A program made the position numbers and the translations under genes. Positions 27,959 to 37,484 of a DNA stretch of 64,000 nt are shown here, in pieces (within the stretch, counting starts at the first letter, position 1; the number at the start of each line of letters is the position of its first letter). This stretch comes from Phenylobacterium sp. Lineage in GTDB: Bacteria; Pseudomonadota; Alphaproteobacteria; Caulobacterales; Caulobacteraceae. Location: assembly GCF_022402485.1 (NCBI RefSeq), contig NZ_JAKRSA010000009.1, forward strand, positions 185,753 to 249,752. The letters are read 5' to 3'. The notes under the pieces were generated by a model, which saw only the letters and a list, made by a program, of their open reading frames with translations, did no database searches and was not told the origin of the DNA.

Positions 27959-30331
27959 ATGGCCGAGTCGAAACACAACGCATCTGCTGGACCTCATGGG
28001 TCCGCAAGTCATGCACAGCACGGGCCGGACGGAATCTCCGACACGGCCGTCGATCCGGTTTGCGGCATGACCGTCGATCCGCAGAAGACGGCCCACCACG
28101 CCACCCATGCCGGCCATGATCACCATTTTTGCAGCGCAGGCTGCCGAGAAAAATTCGTCGCCGATCCTGAACATTACCTGAGTCCGTCTGTTGATCGGAT
28201 TGTGGAAGCCCCGGCGGGGTCGATCTGGACCTGCCCGATGCATCCGGAAATCCGACAGGATCACCCTGGGGCCTGCCCCATCTGCGGCATGGCGCTCGAA
28301 CCGGAGATGGTGACCGCAGGCGCTGGCCCCAGCGCCGAACTGACCGACATGTCGCGCCGGTTCTGGGTTGCACTGGTGCTGACCCTTCCCGTGTTTGTCC
28401 TTGAAATGGGCGCGCATCTCTTCCCCGCGCTGCATCATCTCGTGCCCATGAAGCTGTCGATCTGGATTCAGTTCGTCCTGGCGACGCCGGTCGTGCTCTG
28501 GGCAGGCTGGCCTTTCTTCGAACGCGCATGGGCGTCGCTGAAGACCCGCAATCTCAACATGTTCACCCTGATCGCCATGGGGACAGGAGTGGCCTGGGGC
28601 TACAGCGTCATTGCGACCTTGATGCCGGACATCTTCCCGGCCGCCTTCCGGGCCTCGGACGGGTCGGTTGCGGTCTATTTCGAAGCTGCCGCCGTGATCA
28701 CCACCCTGGTGCTGCTCGGGCAGGTTCTCGAACTGAGGGCGCGCGAGCGGACCTCCGGCGCGATCAAGGCCCTGCTCAACCTGGCACCGAAAACCGCGCG
28801 GCGTATCGCCGATGACGGCAGCGAAGAGGAAGTCGCGCTCGAACTGGTTGTGGTCGGGGACCGGCTGAGCGTGCGGCCGGGTGAAAAGGTGCCGGTCGAT
28901 GGTGTCGTCGAGGAAGGCCGCTCGGCGCTCGATGAATCGATGGTGACAGGCGAATCCATGCCGGTCACCAAGACGGTCGCCGACACGGTGATCGGCGGGA
29001 CGATGAACCAGAGCGGCGCGCTGGTAATCCGCACAGACAAGATCGGCCGTGACACCATGCTGGCCCGCATTGTCCAGATGGTCGCCGAAGCGCAACGGTC
29101 GCGAGCGCCGATCCAGCGTATGGCTGACCAGGTCGCCGGATGGTTCGTGCCGGCGGTGTTGGTGGTCGCGGTGATCGCCTTCGTCGCCTGGGGCATATGG
29201 GGACCGGAGCCCCGCCTGGCGCACGGACTGGTCGCGGCGGTGGCGGTGCTGATCATCGCCTGCCCCTGCGCGCTGGGGCTGGCGACACCGATGTCGATCA
29301 TGGTCGGCGTAGGAAGAGGCGCCGGCCTCGGCGTCCTCATCAAGAACGCTGAAGCCCTGGAGCATATGGAGAAGGTCGACACCCTGGTCGTCGACAAGAC
29401 CGGGACGCTGACCGAGGGCAAGCCTGCCGTCACCCGGATTATCGTCTCAGAGGGTTTTGAGGAGGAAGAACTGCTGCGCATCGCCGCCGGGGTCGAACGG
29501 GCGTCCGAACATCCCCTCGCGTTGGCGATCGTCAACGCGGCGATGGACCGCAACATCGAAATCCCCTCCGTCAGCGACTTCGATTCGCCGACGGGCAAGG
29601 GCGCGGTGGGAACGATTGAGGGCAGACGCATCACGCTGGGCAATGCCCGCTTTCTGGGAGAGGCCGGGATCGACACCTCTTCCCTTGCGACGCAGGCCGA
29701 CCAACTTCGCACGGATGGGGCGACCGCGATTTTCATGGGCATCGACAGCATGGTCGCAGGGGTGTTCGCCATTGCTGATCCGGTCAAATCGACCACGGCC
29801 GAAGCGCTCACCGCCTTGCGCGCCGATGGCATCACCGTGGTGATGCTGACGGGCGATAACCGCACGACGGCCGAAACGGTCGCGCGTCAACTCGGCATCG
29901 ACGCCGTCGAGGCTGATGTGCTCCCCGATCAGAAGGCCGCTGTCGTCGCGCGGCTGAAACAGGAAGGCCGTATCGTCGCCATGGCTGGCGACGGGGTCAA
30001 TGATGCGCCTGCGCTGGCGACAGCCGACGTCGGCATTGCGATGGGGCCGGGCACCGACGTCGCCATGGAAAGCGCGGGCGTGACGCTTCTGAAAGGCGAT
30101 CTGAACGGGATCGTCCGGGCTCGCGAACTGAGTAAGGCGACGATGTCGAATATCCGACAGAACCTGTTCTTCGCCTTCATCTACAACGCCGCCGGAGTGC
30201 CGATCGCGGCGGGGGTTCTGTATCCCTTTTTCGGCATCCTGCTCTCGCCAATGATCGCGGCGGCGGCGATGGCGCTGTCTTCCGTCAGCGTCGTGACCAA
30301 CGCACTGCGCCTCAACCGCGTGCGGCTGTGA
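27959..30331 (+). CDS. Copper-translocating P1B-type ATPase with YHS and heavy-metal-binding domains
   Basis: About 790 residues from the ATG at 27959 (AAGGGG upstream; the frame continues upstream without sense). It lacks an HMA-type CxxC domain. Instead it has a YHS domain ([10 protein letters not shown] to [10 protein letters not shown], about 31-72) and a heavy-metal-binding domain ([20 protein letters not shown], about 92-111). The ATPase core is complete: [25 protein letters not shown] and [11 protein letters not shown], with the Cu-specific end residues YNAAGVP and MALSS. Similar to CopF/SilP pumps that export Cu(I)/Ag(I) to the periplasm. Last gene of the oxidase operon. Confidence 0.93.
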   Translation: MAESKHNASAGPHGSASHAQHGPDGISDTAVDPVCGMTVDPQKTAHHATHAGHDHHFCSAGCREKFVADPEHYLSPSVDRIVEAPAGSIWTCPMHPEIRQDHPGACPICGMALEPEMVTAGAGPSAELTDMSRRFWVALVLTLPVFVLEMGAHLFPALHHLVPMKLSIWIQFVLATPVVLWAGWPFFERAWASLKTRNLNMFTLIAMGTGVAWGYSVIATLMPDIFPAAFRASDGSVAVYFEAAAVITTLVLLGQVLELRARERTSGAIKALLNLAPKTARRIADDGSEEEVALELVVVGDRLSVRPGEKVPVDGVVEEGRSALDESMVTGESMPVTKTVADTVIGGTMNQSGALVIRTDKIGRDTMLARIVQMVAEAQRSRAPIQRMADQVAGWFVPAVLVVAVIAFVAWGIWGPEPRLAHGLVAAVAVLIIACPCALGLATPMSIMVGVGRGAGLGVLIKNAEALEHMEKVDTLVVDKTGTLTEGKPAVTRIIVSEGFEEEELLRIAAGVERASEHPLALAIVNAAMDRNIEIPSVSDFDSPTGKGAVGTIEGRRITLGNARFLGEAGIDTSSLATQADQLRTDGATAIFMGIDSMVAGVFAIADPVKSTTAEALTALRADGITVVMLTGDNRTTAETVARQLGIDAVEADVLPDQKAAVVARLKQEGRIVAMAGDGVNDAPALATADVGIAMGPGTDVAMESAGVTLLKGDLNGIVRARELSKATMSNIRQNLFFAFIYNAAGVPIAAGVLYPFFGILLSPMIAAAAMALSSVSVVTNALRLNRVRL

Positions 30332-30499
30332 GTAGGAGCACAACCAGGTCCGATGGCGGGACGGAACTGAACTGTTGCGCAGGGGCGTGCTGGTGGCGTT
30401 CAGCCAGACTCTGCGTGGAGGACGCGGCCTGCATGAGATGATCGAGACCGTGGCCTGGCTTTGATCAGCGCCTTCGACAAAGCGCGTAGACAGGATCAA

Positions 30500-30755
30500 T
30501 CATCCTGTTCCTGCTGATCGCCGTGGTTGCCTTCTACGCCACCGTGCGGCGCGGGGAGGAATGGCTGGGCACGCGGTGTTCGACGAGCCCTATGCTGCCT
30601 ATGTGGCGCGCATGCCGCGTTTGTGGTCCGACTTCAGCAAATGGCGCGATCAGGAGACGCTGGAAGTGCGGTCTTCCTTCTTGCTGACCAACCTCCGCGA
30701 CGGCCTGGCCTTCCTGCTGGTCATTCCGCTGTTCGTGGCGCTGGAGCACGCCTAG
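30500..30755 (+). pseudogene. Frameshifted 3' remnant of an isoprenylcysteine/phospholipid methyltransferase-like gene
   Basis: Two frames must be joined: LFLLIAVVAFYATVRRGEEW-LGTR in one and FDEPYAAYVARMPRLWSDF onward in another. This matches the C-terminal part of small membrane methyltransferases (E-E-x-L-x-x-R-F-x-x-x-Y-x-x-Y pattern). A 2-base insertion near 30573 breaks the frame, and no N-terminus is present. The 3' end abuts the TA target of the IS630 element. Between 30332 and 30499 only fragments are open and no gene is seen. Confidence 0.6.
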
Positions 30756-30848
30756 AGCAATCGGTCGCTGAGTTGAATCGAATGTGATCGGGCGGGGATT
30801 CCCTTGGCGTGCGAACCATGAGTCCATCGGCCTCTGATCTGGGAGGCT

Positions 30849-31256
30849 ATGATGGGCAAGGCGCATTCGGACGATTTGCGGGAGCGGGTGGTCGCGGCGG
30901 TGGCGGCGGGGATGTCTCGACACCAGGCGGCGGCCCGGTTCCAGGTGGGGGTGTCTTCGGCGATCCGCTGGGTGACGCTGAAGGCGCAGACGGGGGGCAT
31001 TGGACAGCGGCCTCGGGGCGGCAAGCCACGGTCGCCGCTGGCGCCGCACACGGACTGGCTGCTGGCGTTGATCGCGGTGGAGAACGACCTGACGCTGGCC
31101 CAGATCGGTCAACGGCTGCTGGACGACCGGGAGGTTCGGACCAACGAGGCCTCGATCCGGCGGTTCTTCCAGCGCAATCGGATCACCGTCAAAAAAAACA
31201 CTGCACGCCAGCGAGCAGACGCGGCCCGACGTGGCCGAGGCGCGCGCCCTGTGTAA
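30849..31256 (+). CDS. IS630 transposase, N-terminal frame
   Basis: 135 residues: HTH domains ([20 protein letters not shown], then [12 protein letters not shown] and the winged-helix part [14 protein letters not shown]). The family reading ends at an A8 run (31191-31198), after which the meaningful sequence continues in the +1 frame. Frameshifting at this run would give the complete enzyme. Confidence 0.88.
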   Translation: MMGKAHSDDLRERVVAAVAAGMSRHQAAARFQVGVSSAIRWVTLKAQTGGIGQRPRGGKPRSPLAPHTDWLLALIAVENDLTLAQIGQRLLDDREVRTNEASIRRFFQRNRITVKKNTARQRADAARRGRGARPV

Positions 31257-31797
31257 GGCCAACCAGCCCCATCTTGATCCGGCCCGGCTGGTGTTCATCG
31301 ACGAGACGGGAGCTAACACCAAGATGGTCCGGGCCTATGCCCGCGCCCCCAGAGGCCAGCGCGCCCTGGCCCGCCAGCCGTTCGGTCATTGGAAGACAAC
31401 CACCTTCACCGCCGCCCTGCGTCATGACGGTCTGACCGCGCCCTTCGTGCTCGACGGCCCCATGAACCGCGAGGCTTTCCTCGTCTATATCGACAAGGTG
31501 CTCGGGCCGACGCTGAGGCCGGGCGACATCGTCGTCATGGACAACCTGCCCGCCCACAAGGGTGACGAGGTCAGGCGGCGGATCGAGGCCCGGCAGGCCC
31601 GGCTGATGCTGCTGCCGCCCTACTCGCCCGACCTCAACCCCATCGAGCTGGCCTTCTCCAAGTTCAAGACCCTGTTGCGAAGCGCCGGCGAACGAACCGT
31701 CGATGCCCTCTGGGACCGCATCGCTGAGGTCATCAAAGCCTTCACGCCAACCGAATGCGCCAACTACTTCCGCCACGACGGATACGAACCAACTTGA
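31231..31797 (+). CDS. IS630 transposase, catalytic DDE frame
   Basis: 188 residues: D in [13 protein letters not shown] in [11 protein letters not shown], and E in [15 protein letters not shown], forming the DDE set. The frame is open back to the A8 run, so translation probably arises by frameshift from the upstream frame, not from its own start. Confidence 0.9.
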   Translation: MAEARALCKANQPHLDPARLVFIDETGANTKMVRAYARAPRGQRALARQPFGHWKTTTFTAALRHDGLTAPFVLDGPMNREAFLVYIDKVLGPTLRPGDIVVMDNLPAHKGDEVRRRIEARQARLMLLPPYSPDLNPIELAFSKFKTLLRSAGERTVDALWDRIAEVIKAFTPTECANYFRHDGYEPT

Positions 31798-31810
31798 GCG
31801 CCGAATGGTC

Positions 31811-32243
31811 TAGCGGTGTAAAGGCCGTCTCGGCCATCAGCCCCTGTGAATGCAGTCGCCAGTGGTTTCTCCGCCTCCGCCCGGGCGGGCGTCACCAAAA
31901 ACTCTAATGATGGTGCCGATGGTGCTGTCACCCTCGGCCAGTCCGGCTCACACCAGCGGGAGCGCCGGTGGCACTGTCAGCCAGTTTGGCTGACACCGAT
32001 AAAGTGCTCCTTGCGTGGGGAGTGTCTCGCTTAAGCCATCTGGCCGTCCCAACCCGGAATGGCCCTATCCGTTGGACGGGTGCGCTTGAATTTGGTAGTT
32101 TCGCTAGGCCGTTTCAGATTGATGCGGCTCACAAATGCGGAGGTGGTTCCAGCGGTGGTTCGGTAAATGGGCGAGGTTTGAGTTGTCGGGTGAGCGCGGT
32201 GTTCGTGCGTTGATTTTTCAGCGTAATCACCCAGTTTTCCTAG
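31811..32243. other. Gap after IS630 without recognisable gene
   Basis: 433 bases of lower GC than the surroundings with no convincing reading frame. No repeat, tRNA or terminator stands out. It may be decayed DNA between the IS and the ankyrin gene. Confidence 0.4.
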
Positions 32244-32996
32244 TCAATCGGCTTCTCTCTCAAGGGAGGACGTCGCCACCGCCCGCTGCAACGGTGTGAC
32301 TCCTGATTTATCCACTGCGCGCGCTGACTGCCCCTGCGCAAGCAGGTACTCGACCATCGGCGCGTTGCGCCACGCGGCGGCCAAGTGAATCAGGCTGCCG
32401 CCGGTCGTTTCGTCAGTCCCGTCCAGTGACGCCCCGTTAGCCGCCAGGGTCTGCGCTAAATCAACCGGCAACGGCTCCGTACGCTCGTAGTTGAGCTCGT
32501 CACCGAAGCTCAGTGCATCGGCTAGCGCAGCTCTGCCCCGCGGGGTAGCCAGAAGGTCGGCGCCCGCGGCTAGCAGGGTCCGCACCACCGACCACTGCTG
32601 CGCCCGGATCGCGAAGTGCAACGGCGTATTGCCCCTCGTGGTGACAGGATCCAGTGGCACGCCCCTTTGGAGCAGCAGCCAAACCACTTCCTCGCTACCG
32701 CTAAAGGCGGCCTGATGCAGGGCCGTCGCGCCCTGCTTGCTCACCGCCATGGGATCGGCGCCCCGCTCCAACAGGAGGCGCGCGGCGGGACCATCACCAC
32801 CGCCCGCTGCAAACATCAGAGGCGTAAAGCCATGCTCGTCGCGCTGATCAATCTGAGCCCCCCGGTCGAGAAGATTACGCAACTGGGCAATCTCGTCATC
32901 GCGCGCCAGCTCAAAGATGCTGGGCGTCGGTGCGGCCATCGCCGGTGCAGCGCAGGCAAGGGCGAACGCCAGGATCGCGCCTATTGTGAATCGCAT
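32244..32996 (-). CDS. Secreted ankyrin-repeat protein
   Basis: 250 residues with a signal peptide (MRFTIGAILAFALACAAPAM, cleavage after AMA). About five ankyrin units follow, for example RDEHGFTPLMFAAGGGDGPA, KQGATALHQAAFSGSEEVVW and TRGNTPLHFAIRAQQWSVVR, then a less regular one and a last one ending near the stop. Periplasmic ankyrin proteins act in protein contacts and sometimes oxidative stress (AnkB type). The start at 32996 is chosen for the GGGGG-containing leader; 33011 (TTG) is possible. It stands alone. Confidence 0.85.
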   Translation of the reverse strand: MRFTIGAILAFALACAAPAMAAPTPSIFELARDDEIAQLRNLLDRGAQIDQRDEHGFTPLMFAAGGGDGPAARLLLERGADPMAVSKQGATALHQAAFSGSEEVVWLLLQRGVPLDPVTTRGNTPLHFAIRAQQWSVVRTLLAAGADLLATPRGRAALADALSFGDELNYERTEPLPVDLAQTLAANGASLDGTDETTGGSLIHLAAAWRNAPMVEYLLAQGQSARAVDKSGVTPLQRAVATSSLEREAD

Positions 32997-33171
32997 CGCT
33001 CTACCCCCCAAGGCTCAACCAGCGTCGCTTTCGCCGCCTCGATCGCACAAGTGAAGGTTGCGGTGAAGCGTCGATTTCTCGACGCGCGTACTGGACAGAA
33101 CGACGGGCTGGTCCGATGTGACAGCGGCTCCTGGAGACATGCGTTCAGCAACGCATCCGCGACCGCAGGCC

Positions 33172-33297
33172 CTACCTGGCCATCGCCACCACCCCTTCGA
33201 CGGCGGCGACAACGGCCCTTGGGTGCTCGATGGGGATGTTGTGTCCGCAATCGACCAGGCGCCGGAAGCCCCGGCCGGCGAGCTCATCCCTGACCTA
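33172..33297 (-). pseudogene. Detached C-terminal copy of the alpha/beta hydrolase at 34784
   Basis: The minus strand reads DELAGRGFRRLVDCGHNIPI-EHPRAVVAAVEGVVAMAR-stop, nearly the same as the end of the hydrolase at 34784-35713 (ELADLSERGFRRLVDCGHNI and onward). The DNA is also clearly similar over about 115 bases, with one short indel. No start or catalytic serine is present. It sits directly after the stop of the gene at 33295 in the same frame, so recombination has pasted it there. Confidence 0.65.
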
Positions 33298-33753
33298 GTC
33301 CGCCCGCTCAAAGGTGACGTCCTTAGTCTCCACGAGGCCAAAGCGCCCAGCGAGGTCCACGCCTGGCCAAGCGACCACCTTCGCCATGACGAAGCGATAA
33401 TCCGCGCGTTCGATTTCCGCCCAATCGAAGAAACTCACAAACCGGAGCTGCGCCTCCGGGGTCAGACGGTTCACGGGGGCATCCCAATAGCCGGCGGTGG
33501 CTCCGCTCTCCCGATTGAGCAGCACCGGCAGCTCCCCGGCCTGCCGGGCTACAACAGAGATCTGAGGGTGCAATTGGCCATAGTCGAGGGGCTGAAGGCC
33601 ATGGGGCTCCGCCACCAGCCCACGGAACAGGGCGCTGCGCACCGGTTCAAACCGATCCCGCAGATGCCACGCCCTGTGGGGATCACTCCATGGGTCAGGC
33701 TGACGGAAGTAGGTGTTGAACAGCTCTCGACTGCAGGTGAGGAAGCGATCCAT
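33295..33753 (-). CDS. Hypothetical protein, 152 residues
   Basis: Soluble, with no family recognised. Landmarks are FNTYFRQPDPWSDPHRAWHL, ELPVLLNRESGATAGYWDAP and FVSFFDWAEIERADYRFVMA. The last looks like a globular domain with many aromatic residues. Its stop is followed in frame by the hydrolase remnant, so its own C-terminus may be altered. Coding potential is good, but the start is uncertain. No function proposed. Confidence 0.45.
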   Translation of the reverse strand: MDRFLTCSRELFNTYFRQPDPWSDPHRAWHLRDRFEPVRSALFRGLVAEPHGLQPLDYGQLHPQISVVARQAGELPVLLNRESGATAGYWDAPVNRLTPEAQLRFVSFFDWAEIERADYRFVMAKVVAWPGVDLAGRFGLVETKDVTFERAD

Positions 33754-33879
33754 GTCGTGCGCGATGCTCTTCGCCTGAGCGTGGCGCAGCTGTGATTGAT
33801 ACTCCGTAAGGGTCTGAAACAGTATGCGTTACGCGCCCCGACTGCAGGCCAGAAAGCGAGGTTAGATTGGGGCGCCTGG

Positions 33880-34176
33880 TCATGAGCCTCCGGCTGATCG
33901 GAGGACATGCGGGAAATACTCGGCGTCCCAGTCATCAGGACGAAACAGAACCTTCCCGTTCAGCAGCACCCGATCGCCGGGACTGTAGGCCTGGTCCGCG
34001 AGGGGAACATCCGTGGCGTCGGCGAGCGCAGGATCGTCGTAGTGATCAAGGTGGAAGTGGTCCCACTCGCGGCTTAGTCCCTCCAGTTCCTGGACGAGGA
34101 GTTCCCGGCCGGCCTCGTTAAGCGCAATCTCAAACGTCCCATCGGGCTGAACGCTCACGGTCACTCGGGGCTTCAT
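33880..34176 (-). CDS. Small acidic protein, possibly Imm32-like immunity protein
   Basis: 98 residues from ATG 34176. The pattern VSVQPDGTFEIALNEAGREL then LVQELEGLSREWDHFHLDHY resembles Imm32-type immunity proteins, in which a short beta strand is followed by an L-x2-L-x2-L helix and an HxHL segment. No toxin gene is adjacent. The assignment is by pattern only. It could equally be an uncharacterised orphan. Confidence 0.45.
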   Translation of the reverse strand: MKPRVTVSVQPDGTFEIALNEAGRELLVQELEGLSREWDHFHLDHYDDPALADATDVPLADQAYSPGDRVLLNGKVLFRPDDWDAEYFPHVLRSAGGS

Positions 34177-34370
34177 TGTATTCGCCTTAGATCTGCGCAG
34201 TACGCTGCCTGTGGTGTAGAGGCGTTTCCGTCTGCTTTCGGTCACGAAGGGCTGCGGAGCTCCGCAATGGACCCAAGCCCATTTTCGATGATCTCCTGGG
34301 TCGAGCTGTCAGAGTCTTCACAGCTCCTAGCCGGTAGCAATATAGGTCATGCTGAATGCGCTCGCGGATC

Positions 34371-34672
34371 ATGTACATCGAAGACAAATCCGGTGGCCTG
34401 GACGCGGTTGGCCGCATCGGGAGGGTGACGTTCTCGAAGACTGGCGCAACGCTCAGCTATGCAGGACGGACTTTCCAGAGCCTCAAGGGGGCCGGATTCA
34501 AGGCAATTTTTACGACGTTGCGACCGGCGAGCACTTCTGGATTTCCGGTCCGCGGCGCGATGGCGCGGATGGTCTCTACGGACGCATCACCCAAGCAGCC
34601 GACGTGGACCCCGATGTCGCTGACGTCTACTGGCGCGACATTCGACGAACGCCAGCGCCGACCAGGAGCTGA
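34371..34672 (+). pseudogene. Small conserved hypothetical gene broken by a 1-base deletion
   Basis: Frame one reads MYIEDKSGGLDAVGRIGRVT, then FSKTGATLSYAGRTFQSLKG-AGFKA. The sense then continues only in another frame: NFYDVATGEHFWISGPRRDG, then ADGLYGRITQAADVDPDVAD. The two parts together form a familiar small single-domain protein of about 100 residues found widely in bacteria. The break lies at a T5 run near 34504-34512, where one base is missing. A sequencing error there would also explain it. Confidence 0.7.
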
Positions 34673-34783
34673 TACCACAGCTTTGGCTGACCCCCCCGGC
34701 CGACGGCTTGTTTGGCCATCCAGCGCTCATCTCCACAACGAAGCGGATAAGGGTCAGCTGAGCGCTGAACCCCCTCCCCAGCC

Positions 34784-35713
34784 CTACCCCGCCATCGCGG
34801 CCACCTCTTCGACGGCGGCGACAACGGCCTTTGGGTGCTCGATGGGGATGTTGTGTCCGCAGTCGACGAGGCGCCGGAAGCCTCGCTCCGATAGGTCGGC
34901 GAGCTCATCGTGCATACCGAACCAAGCCGCCGTCTGCGCGGCGTTTTCCAGGAACGCGCTTTGCGTCGTGTCCGTAGCGCTGAGCACGGCGAGCGGCGTT
35001 TGGCCGAGCGGCTTCTTGTCGGCCGCCGCCTCAATGGCGGTTGAGGCCCGCAGATGCAGGCTCTCCGATATGGCCGTGCGCAGGTAGGACGGGCGCGTCC
35101 ACATGTCGTGGAAGGTCGCGTTCATGGCCGGGGAGAGGTCTGATCGTGGCACAGCGATCCGAGCCTTGTAGTCAGCAGCCTCAGGTGTGAGCCGTCCCGC
35201 CTCGGCCCGCTCCAACAATCGCTGGAAGACCTCCCGCTCCTGGTCGAGGTGCGGGCTTGGCCCGCCATAGAGGCGCTGCTCCCAATCTGCGAAGCAGGAA
35301 TCGACCATCACCAGACCCAGGCAGTCCTGAAGATAGTGGGCGGCGAACAGGCGCATGCGTATCCCGCCCGCCGAGTGCCCGACCAGAATGTAGGGCGGAC
35401 CCAACTGCGCCGCGGCCAAGGCGGCTCGCAGATCGCTGACGATGGCGCTTGAGGTTCTGGGCTCCGGCCCGGGGTCACTGAAACCCAGGCCCGCATTGTC
35501 GAAGGAGACGACGCGAAACCGCCGCGAGAGCCGATGCTGGACGAGCGCCCAATCCAGGGTAATGCCGAGGTAGCCTGCGGCGAGAACCACCGTGATGGGG
35601 CCCTCGCCCGTGATGCAAAGGTTCAGCCTTCGGCTGGCGGAAATCGGCGCAAGGGTTTGGGCGCGGGCGTAGACGTCCATCGCAGCCGGCGGGCCGTGGG
35701 GTGTCGTATTCAC
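34784..35713 (-). CDS. Alpha/beta-fold hydrolase
   Basis: 309 residues. The oxyanion region (ITVVLAAGYLGITLDW), the strand and turn VVSFDNAGLGFSD, the nucleophile elbow LVGHSAGG, the acidic region after strand 6-7 (LAVLSATDTTQS) and the catalytic His in LVDCGHNIPIEHP give a complete triad. The substrate is unknown. Its C-terminal 115 bases exist as a second, isolated copy at 33172-33297. A 24-bp perfect palindrome lies 35 bases upstream of the start. Confidence 0.85.
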   Translation of the reverse strand: MNTTPHGPPAAMDVYARAQTLAPISASRRLNLCITGEGPITVVLAAGYLGITLDWALVQHRLSRRFRVVSFDNAGLGFSDPGPEPRTSSAIVSDLRAALAAAQLGPPYILVGHSAGGIRMRLFAAHYLQDCLGLVMVDSCFADWEQRLYGGPSPHLDQEREVFQRLLERAEAGRLTPEAADYKARIAVPRSDLSPAMNATFHDMWTRPSYLRTAISESLHLRASTAIEAAADKKPLGQTPLAVLSATDTTQSAFLENAAQTAAWFGMHDELADLSERGFRRLVDCGHNIPIEHPKAVVAAVEEVAAMAG

Positions 35714-35747
35714 GAGATGATCCTGAGAGAAGATTGAGGCGAGCCGA

Positions 35748-35771
35748 CAGGCGCGCAGGCCTGCGCGCCTG
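35748..35771. promoter_or_regulatory. 24-bp perfect palindrome upstream of the hydrolase gene
   Basis: CAGGCGCGCAGG followed directly by its reverse complement, with no spacer. Its position 35 bases before the hydrolase start suits an operator or a cruciform. No regulator gene is adjacent. The rest of 35714-36040 shows no gene. Confidence 0.4.
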
Positions 35772-36040
35772 GGCGTTCACGGCCTCGCGCAGAGCGCGAG
35801 AAGGGCTCAGCTCATCTTCACGGCGCGAGCCTAGCCGCACGCCTGAGCGACTGCAATGCAAGTCGGCCGACCGGGATCGAGCGCTCAGACTCTCTTGACC
35901 CGCCTCGTGATCGGTCAGAAAATTTGCGAACGATCACCGCGCCTCGCGGTGAGCCGCGGTACCGCCGTGGTGGATCAGTCGTTCTGGCGCTCGCGCCGGA
36001 GGGATGATTCACCGCGGGGCGTCTCAGCCAGGAGACGCCA

Positions 36041-36826
36041 ATGCCACACCCCCTCACCGCAGATCAGCAGGACGAAATCGCGCGCAAAGGCGTGCTGTCC
36101 CTGCCTGGGTTCTTCTCCACGACTGACATCGCGATCATGCGCGACCGCCTCTGGGAGGATCTTGAGGCGAGATATCGGCTCAGTCGCCAGCACCCCGCCA
36201 GCTGGCCGACGGCGTCGCCGTCGCAGTTTCAGAAGCTGAGGCGCTCTGGCGCCTTCGCGGCCCTGGCGTCGCCCAAGCTGTTCGCCCTTGCCGACGCCCT
36301 GATCGGCCCAGGCCGCTGGGCGGCGCCAGAGCATTGGGGCGCGCCTCTGGTCACCTTTCCGAGCCTGGCCCCGGTTCTCCCAAGACCGCCGTGGCATCTG
36401 GATATTGGTGGCCAGGAGCCGCTCAGTCCCTTGCCCACCTTGAGGATCTTCACCTTCCTTGAGCCGGTTGGCGCGCACGGCGGGGGCACGCTGTACGTGG
36501 CTGGCTCACATCATCACGCCTTGGCGTGCGAGCGCTTCCATGGGGCGCCAGTGCGGTCTGCCCAGGTGCGCGACTGGCTGAAGCAGCACCCGTGGTTCGC
36601 CCGCCTGCTAGCCACGCCCACAGAAAGCCTGAGGTCCTTGATCGGCGTAGAGGCCCAGGTTGGCGCTCGCGTGGTCGCCCTGGGAGAGATGACCGGCCAG
36701 CCCGGCGACCTCATCATCATGCATCCCGCGCTTCTTCATGCGCCAAACCACAACGCGTGCGATCGGCCCCGGATGATGCTGACCGACTCCATCCGTCGGC
36801 GCGAAGGGACCAATCCGAGCGTCTAG
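36041..36826 (+). CDS. Phytanoyl-CoA dioxygenase (PhyH) family protein
   Basis: 261 residues of the Fe(II)/2-oxoglutarate double-stranded beta-helix type. The metal triad is visible: H and D in PWHLDIGG (about 127-130) and the distal His in IMHPALLHAPNHN (about 227-239), with the R of RPRMMLTDSIRR as likely 2-oxoglutarate binder. The start ATG is followed by a typical N-terminal helix region (QQDEIARKGVLSLPGFF). It stands alone, so the substrate cannot be inferred. Confidence 0.85.
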   Translation: MPHPLTADQQDEIARKGVLSLPGFFSTTDIAIMRDRLWEDLEARYRLSRQHPASWPTASPSQFQKLRRSGAFAALASPKLFALADALIGPGRWAAPEHWGAPLVTFPSLAPVLPRPPWHLDIGGQEPLSPLPTLRIFTFLEPVGAHGGGTLYVAGSHHHALACERFHGAPVRSAQVRDWLKQHPWFARLLATPTESLRSLIGVEAQVGARVVALGEMTGQPGDLIIMHPALLHAPNHNACDRPRMMLTDSIRRREGTNPSV

Positions 36827-37116
36827 CCTGGGGCGATAAGGGGTGAAACGCGACTTCTTCAAAAAAAAGTCGGGGGATCGGCGACCGTTTTCCGACCGGC
36901 CCGGGGGCAATATCTCCGCGGTCGGCGGCGCCCCCCTATAAGCAATGCTTATTGCCTTAAGCTCTAGTCGCGCGCGAGCAGTTCTATCTCCGCTAAACTC
37001 GTTACGAAACCGTTGATTTTAGAAGCTTTTTTAGAATGTACACGTAACGTTCTGTGAACATTTGCGCGTGATTTTCGCGGTTGCCGCTGATTGAGCGGGC
37101 AACACATGGAACCTGA

Positions 37117-37368
37117 ATGACCCAACAGACGAAGAAGAAGCTCATCGCCTGGAAAGCCGTCCGGCCGATGGTGGGCGACCTTGGCCGAACGACCTGGTGG
37201 CGGCTCGTCCGCGACGGCAAGGCGCCGCAGCCAGTGCAACTGACACCGGGGCGAATCGCCTGGGTGGAGTCCGAAATCCTGGACTGGATTGATCGCCGCC
37301 AACCTACCTACGCCAAGGCAGCGGCACATGTCCTCCCCGAGACGCCTGAACGGATCATCCGCAGGTAG
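37117..37368 (+). CDS. AlpA-family excisionase-like/HTH regulator
   Basis: 83 residues: LIAWKAVRPMVGDLGRTTWW, then RLVRDGKAPQPVQLTPGRIAW and VESEILDWIDRR. This is the short wHTH of AlpA/MerR-like proteins, which regulate phage or island integrase genes or act as directionality factors. It opens the mobilization module. An AT-richer upstream region holds the small palindrome ATAAGC-AAT-GCTTAT at 36938-36952. Confidence 0.75.
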   Translation: MTQQTKKKLIAWKAVRPMVGDLGRTTWWRLVRDGKAPQPVQLTPGRIAWVESEILDWIDRRQPTYAKAAAHVLPETPERIIRR

Positions 37369-37484
37369 CTGAGGCGACCTACTGAGCCTCCCCTCCTCAC
37401 ACGTCGCTGAGGCAGGCGCGTCGACGTCAAAGCTCTGACGACCCGCGCCTGCCGACAGCCCCCTCCCCCGTCGGACGAACACCC

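Larger units (their letters stand above)
30755..31810 (+). mobile_element. IS630-family insertion sequence flanked by TA
   Basis: 1056 bases. Imperfect inverted ends can be aligned (GAGCAATCGGTCGCTGAGTTG at the left, quoted in part, against the complement of the right end, CAAGTTGG-like). TA dinucleotides lie just outside at 30753-30754 and 31811-31812, the target duplication expected for IS630/Tc1-mariner elements. It holds two overlapping transposase frames. Confidence 0.85.

Noticed and set aside
27893..29365. 490-codon antisense frame under the copper ATPase
   Set aside because: Shadow of the ATPase gene; no recognisable domain.
34356..35087. 243-codon plus-strand frame reading on from the broken small gene
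   Set aside because: After the frameshift its translation is low-complexity and overlaps the hydrolase gene on the other strand; only the first 45 residues make sense.
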